From Clostridia bacterium (lineage in GTDB: Bacteria; Bacillota; Clostridia; Christensenellales; Borkfalkiaceae): 14,125 nucleotides of DNA. Each line of letters opens with the position of its first letter. Within the stretch, counting starts at the first letter, position 1. Below, one piece after another: positions 13,583 through 14,125 of the stretch. The translations under genes and the position numbers were made by a program. Under the pieces are notes generated by a model. That model was given only the letters and a program-made list of their open reading frames with translations, was not told where the DNA came from and did no database searches. The stretch covers positions 1 through 14,125 of the forward strand of contig CAAFYG010000099.1 of assembly GCA_900767195.1 (NCBI GenBank), in the 5' to 3' direction.

Positions 13583-13805
13583 ACTTCGGCAGGGAGTAGT
13601 CGGGGCAACGTTTTGCAAGGGCGGCATGAAAACGCCAAAAAAGAGCAGAGCGTTCCCGTCTGATTTCGGTAGCACGGCTTTTTGTCGTCAAGCGTATTAT
13701 TGTATACGCGCGCGATCGGCAAAGCCCGGATCAGAACGAAACGACAAGACTGTTTCGAAAATACGCTTTTTCAGGCGCATTTTCGAAGCAGCCTTTTGTT
13801 TTTTC
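13583..13805 (+). ncRNA. Candidate structured small RNA or stand-alone leader (about 223 nt)
   Basis: Bounded by a perfect promoter and a strong terminator. Nested pairings are visible. CGGGGCAACG (13601-13610) pairs with CGTTCCCG (13651-13658), with a 2-base bulge, enclosing hairpin GGCG/CGCC (13620-13623 with 13633-13636). TTGTCGT (13682-13688) pairs with ACGACAA (13741-13747). That stem encloses GCGTAT/ATACGC (13692-13697 with 13704-13709) and GATCGGC/GCC-GATC (13714-13720 with 13724-13732, bulge CG). The terminator stem stacks next to the second multibranch. I compared it by eye with tmRNA, SRP RNA, RNase P, 6S, T-box and common riboswitches and found no match. Since repeats rather than a gene follow, an independent sRNA is likelier than a riboswitch, though the downstream gene is outside the window. 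Confidence 0.72.
13750..13804 (+). terminator. Strong intrinsic terminator of the candidate RNA
   Basis: Arms 13750-13766 and 13775-13791 pair over 17 positions, with one G-U and one A-C mismatch, around an 8-base loop. CC and a T-rich tail (TTTTGTTTTTT, 13794-13804) follow. Confidence 0.93.
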
Positions 13806-13814
13806 TTACATATA

Positions 13815-13986
13815 GCTCCCCTCTGGGGCGGGCGTCGCCCGTTTCGTTCGTAACGGACTGTTTCAAGCCGTTTGAAATTTTAAATGATTGCCTTTGATAT
13901 AGCCTTCCCCCCGGGGGCGGGCATCGCCCGTTTCGTAACGGACTGTTTCAAACCGTTTGAAATTTTAAATGATTGCCTTTGATAAA
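13815..13986 (+). repeat. R1 repeat, two head-to-tail short units (87 and 85 bp)
   Basis: Units start at 13815 and 13902. Both lack the 24-bp insert and share the CGGGC-TCGCCCG palindrome, GTAACGGACTGTTTCAA and GTTTGAAATTTTAAATGATT, a variant of the tail seen in the other blocks. The first carries a short GTTCG duplication. They begin 10 bp after the terminator. Confidence 0.88.
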
Positions 13987-14056
13987 GGCTTCCCCTTGGG
14001 GGGAAGCTGTCGCTGAAAGCGACTGATGAGGGGTGTAGCATATTACGTGTAGCCCA
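13987..14056 (+). repeat. R2 double-hairpin repeat, copy 4, joined to an R3 lead-in
   Basis: CTTCCCC/GGGGAAG stem and GTCGCT-GAA-AGCGAC stem, then TGATGAGGGG. Instead of the usual R4 tail it continues as TGTAGCATATTACGTGTAGCCC, the insert-bearing R3 lead-in seen at 8798-8823. No R3 hairpin follows. This is a recombinant of modules. Confidence 0.84.
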
Positions 14057-14066
14057 ATTTTTTCCA

Positions 14067-14125
14067 GGCTTCCCCCCGGGGCGGGCATCGCCCGTTTCGT
14101 AACGGACTGTTGCAAACAGTTTGAA
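14067..14125 (+). repeat. R1 repeat, cut by the window end
   Basis: GGCTTCCCCCCGGGGCGGGC, GTAACGGACTGTTGCAAACAG and the start of TTTGAA, matching the first 59 bases of a short R1 unit. Confidence 0.85.

Noticed and set aside
13583..13805. tmRNA, SRP RNA, RNase P, 6S RNA or T-box identity for the candidate RNA
   Set aside because: Signature sequences of these families (for example the T-box GGTACCGCG-like element, the SRP GGAAGC loop or RNase P GAGGAAAGTC) are missing, and the 5' and 3' ends do not pair as in 6S RNA.

Overview
The window looks like chromosomal DNA from a low- to mid-GC Firmicute, most likely an uncultured gut-type Clostridia. The reasons are strong AGGAG-type ribosome binding sites, consensus sigma-A promoters, a gyrB-gyrA operon, an NCS2 purine permease, and a SpoVB/YabM-like flippase followed by a YabN-type MazG protein, which is also the Bacillus order. 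No lineage marker here allows a finer placement. No phage, transposase, CRISPR array, rRNA or tRNA was seen.

Layout. 1-172: short hairpin repeats. 173-1695 (minus): purine permease and its terminator. 1696-2523: an 830-bp gene-free block built almost entirely of repeats. 2524-7117 (minus): gyrB then gyrA, 22 bp apart. 7118-7400: gyrB promoter and leader, which holds a 46-bp strictly alternating pyrimidine-purine tract. 7402-7572 (+): a tiny four-CXXC zinc protein. 7676-8474: a divergent pair, an XRE-type regulator (minus) and a small TM2-domain membrane protein (+), separated by a large inverted repeat. 8475-9042: terminator plus a second repeat block. 9043-12879 (minus): a tightly coupled operon flippase - MazG/YabN - dihydrouridine synthase, with an ATGA overlap and a 1-bp gap. 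13005-13529 (+): a two-TM protein with a PH-like cytoplasmic part. 13548-13805 (+): a probable independent structured RNA with its own perfect promoter and a strong terminator. 13815-14125: a third repeat block that runs off the window.

The genes are mostly housekeeping: DNA supercoiling, purine uptake, envelope lipid/polysaccharide flipping, nucleotide pool cleaning and tRNA modification. The least explained parts are the candidate 223-nt RNA at 13583-13805, the Z-DNA-prone tract between the gyrB promoter and gyrB, the operator-like palindrome between the regulator and TM2 genes, and a modular family of repeats (called R1 to R5 here) in the gene-free stretches. The R2 hairpin shows compensatory base changes between copies. 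R1 to R4 copies all point the same way in this window.
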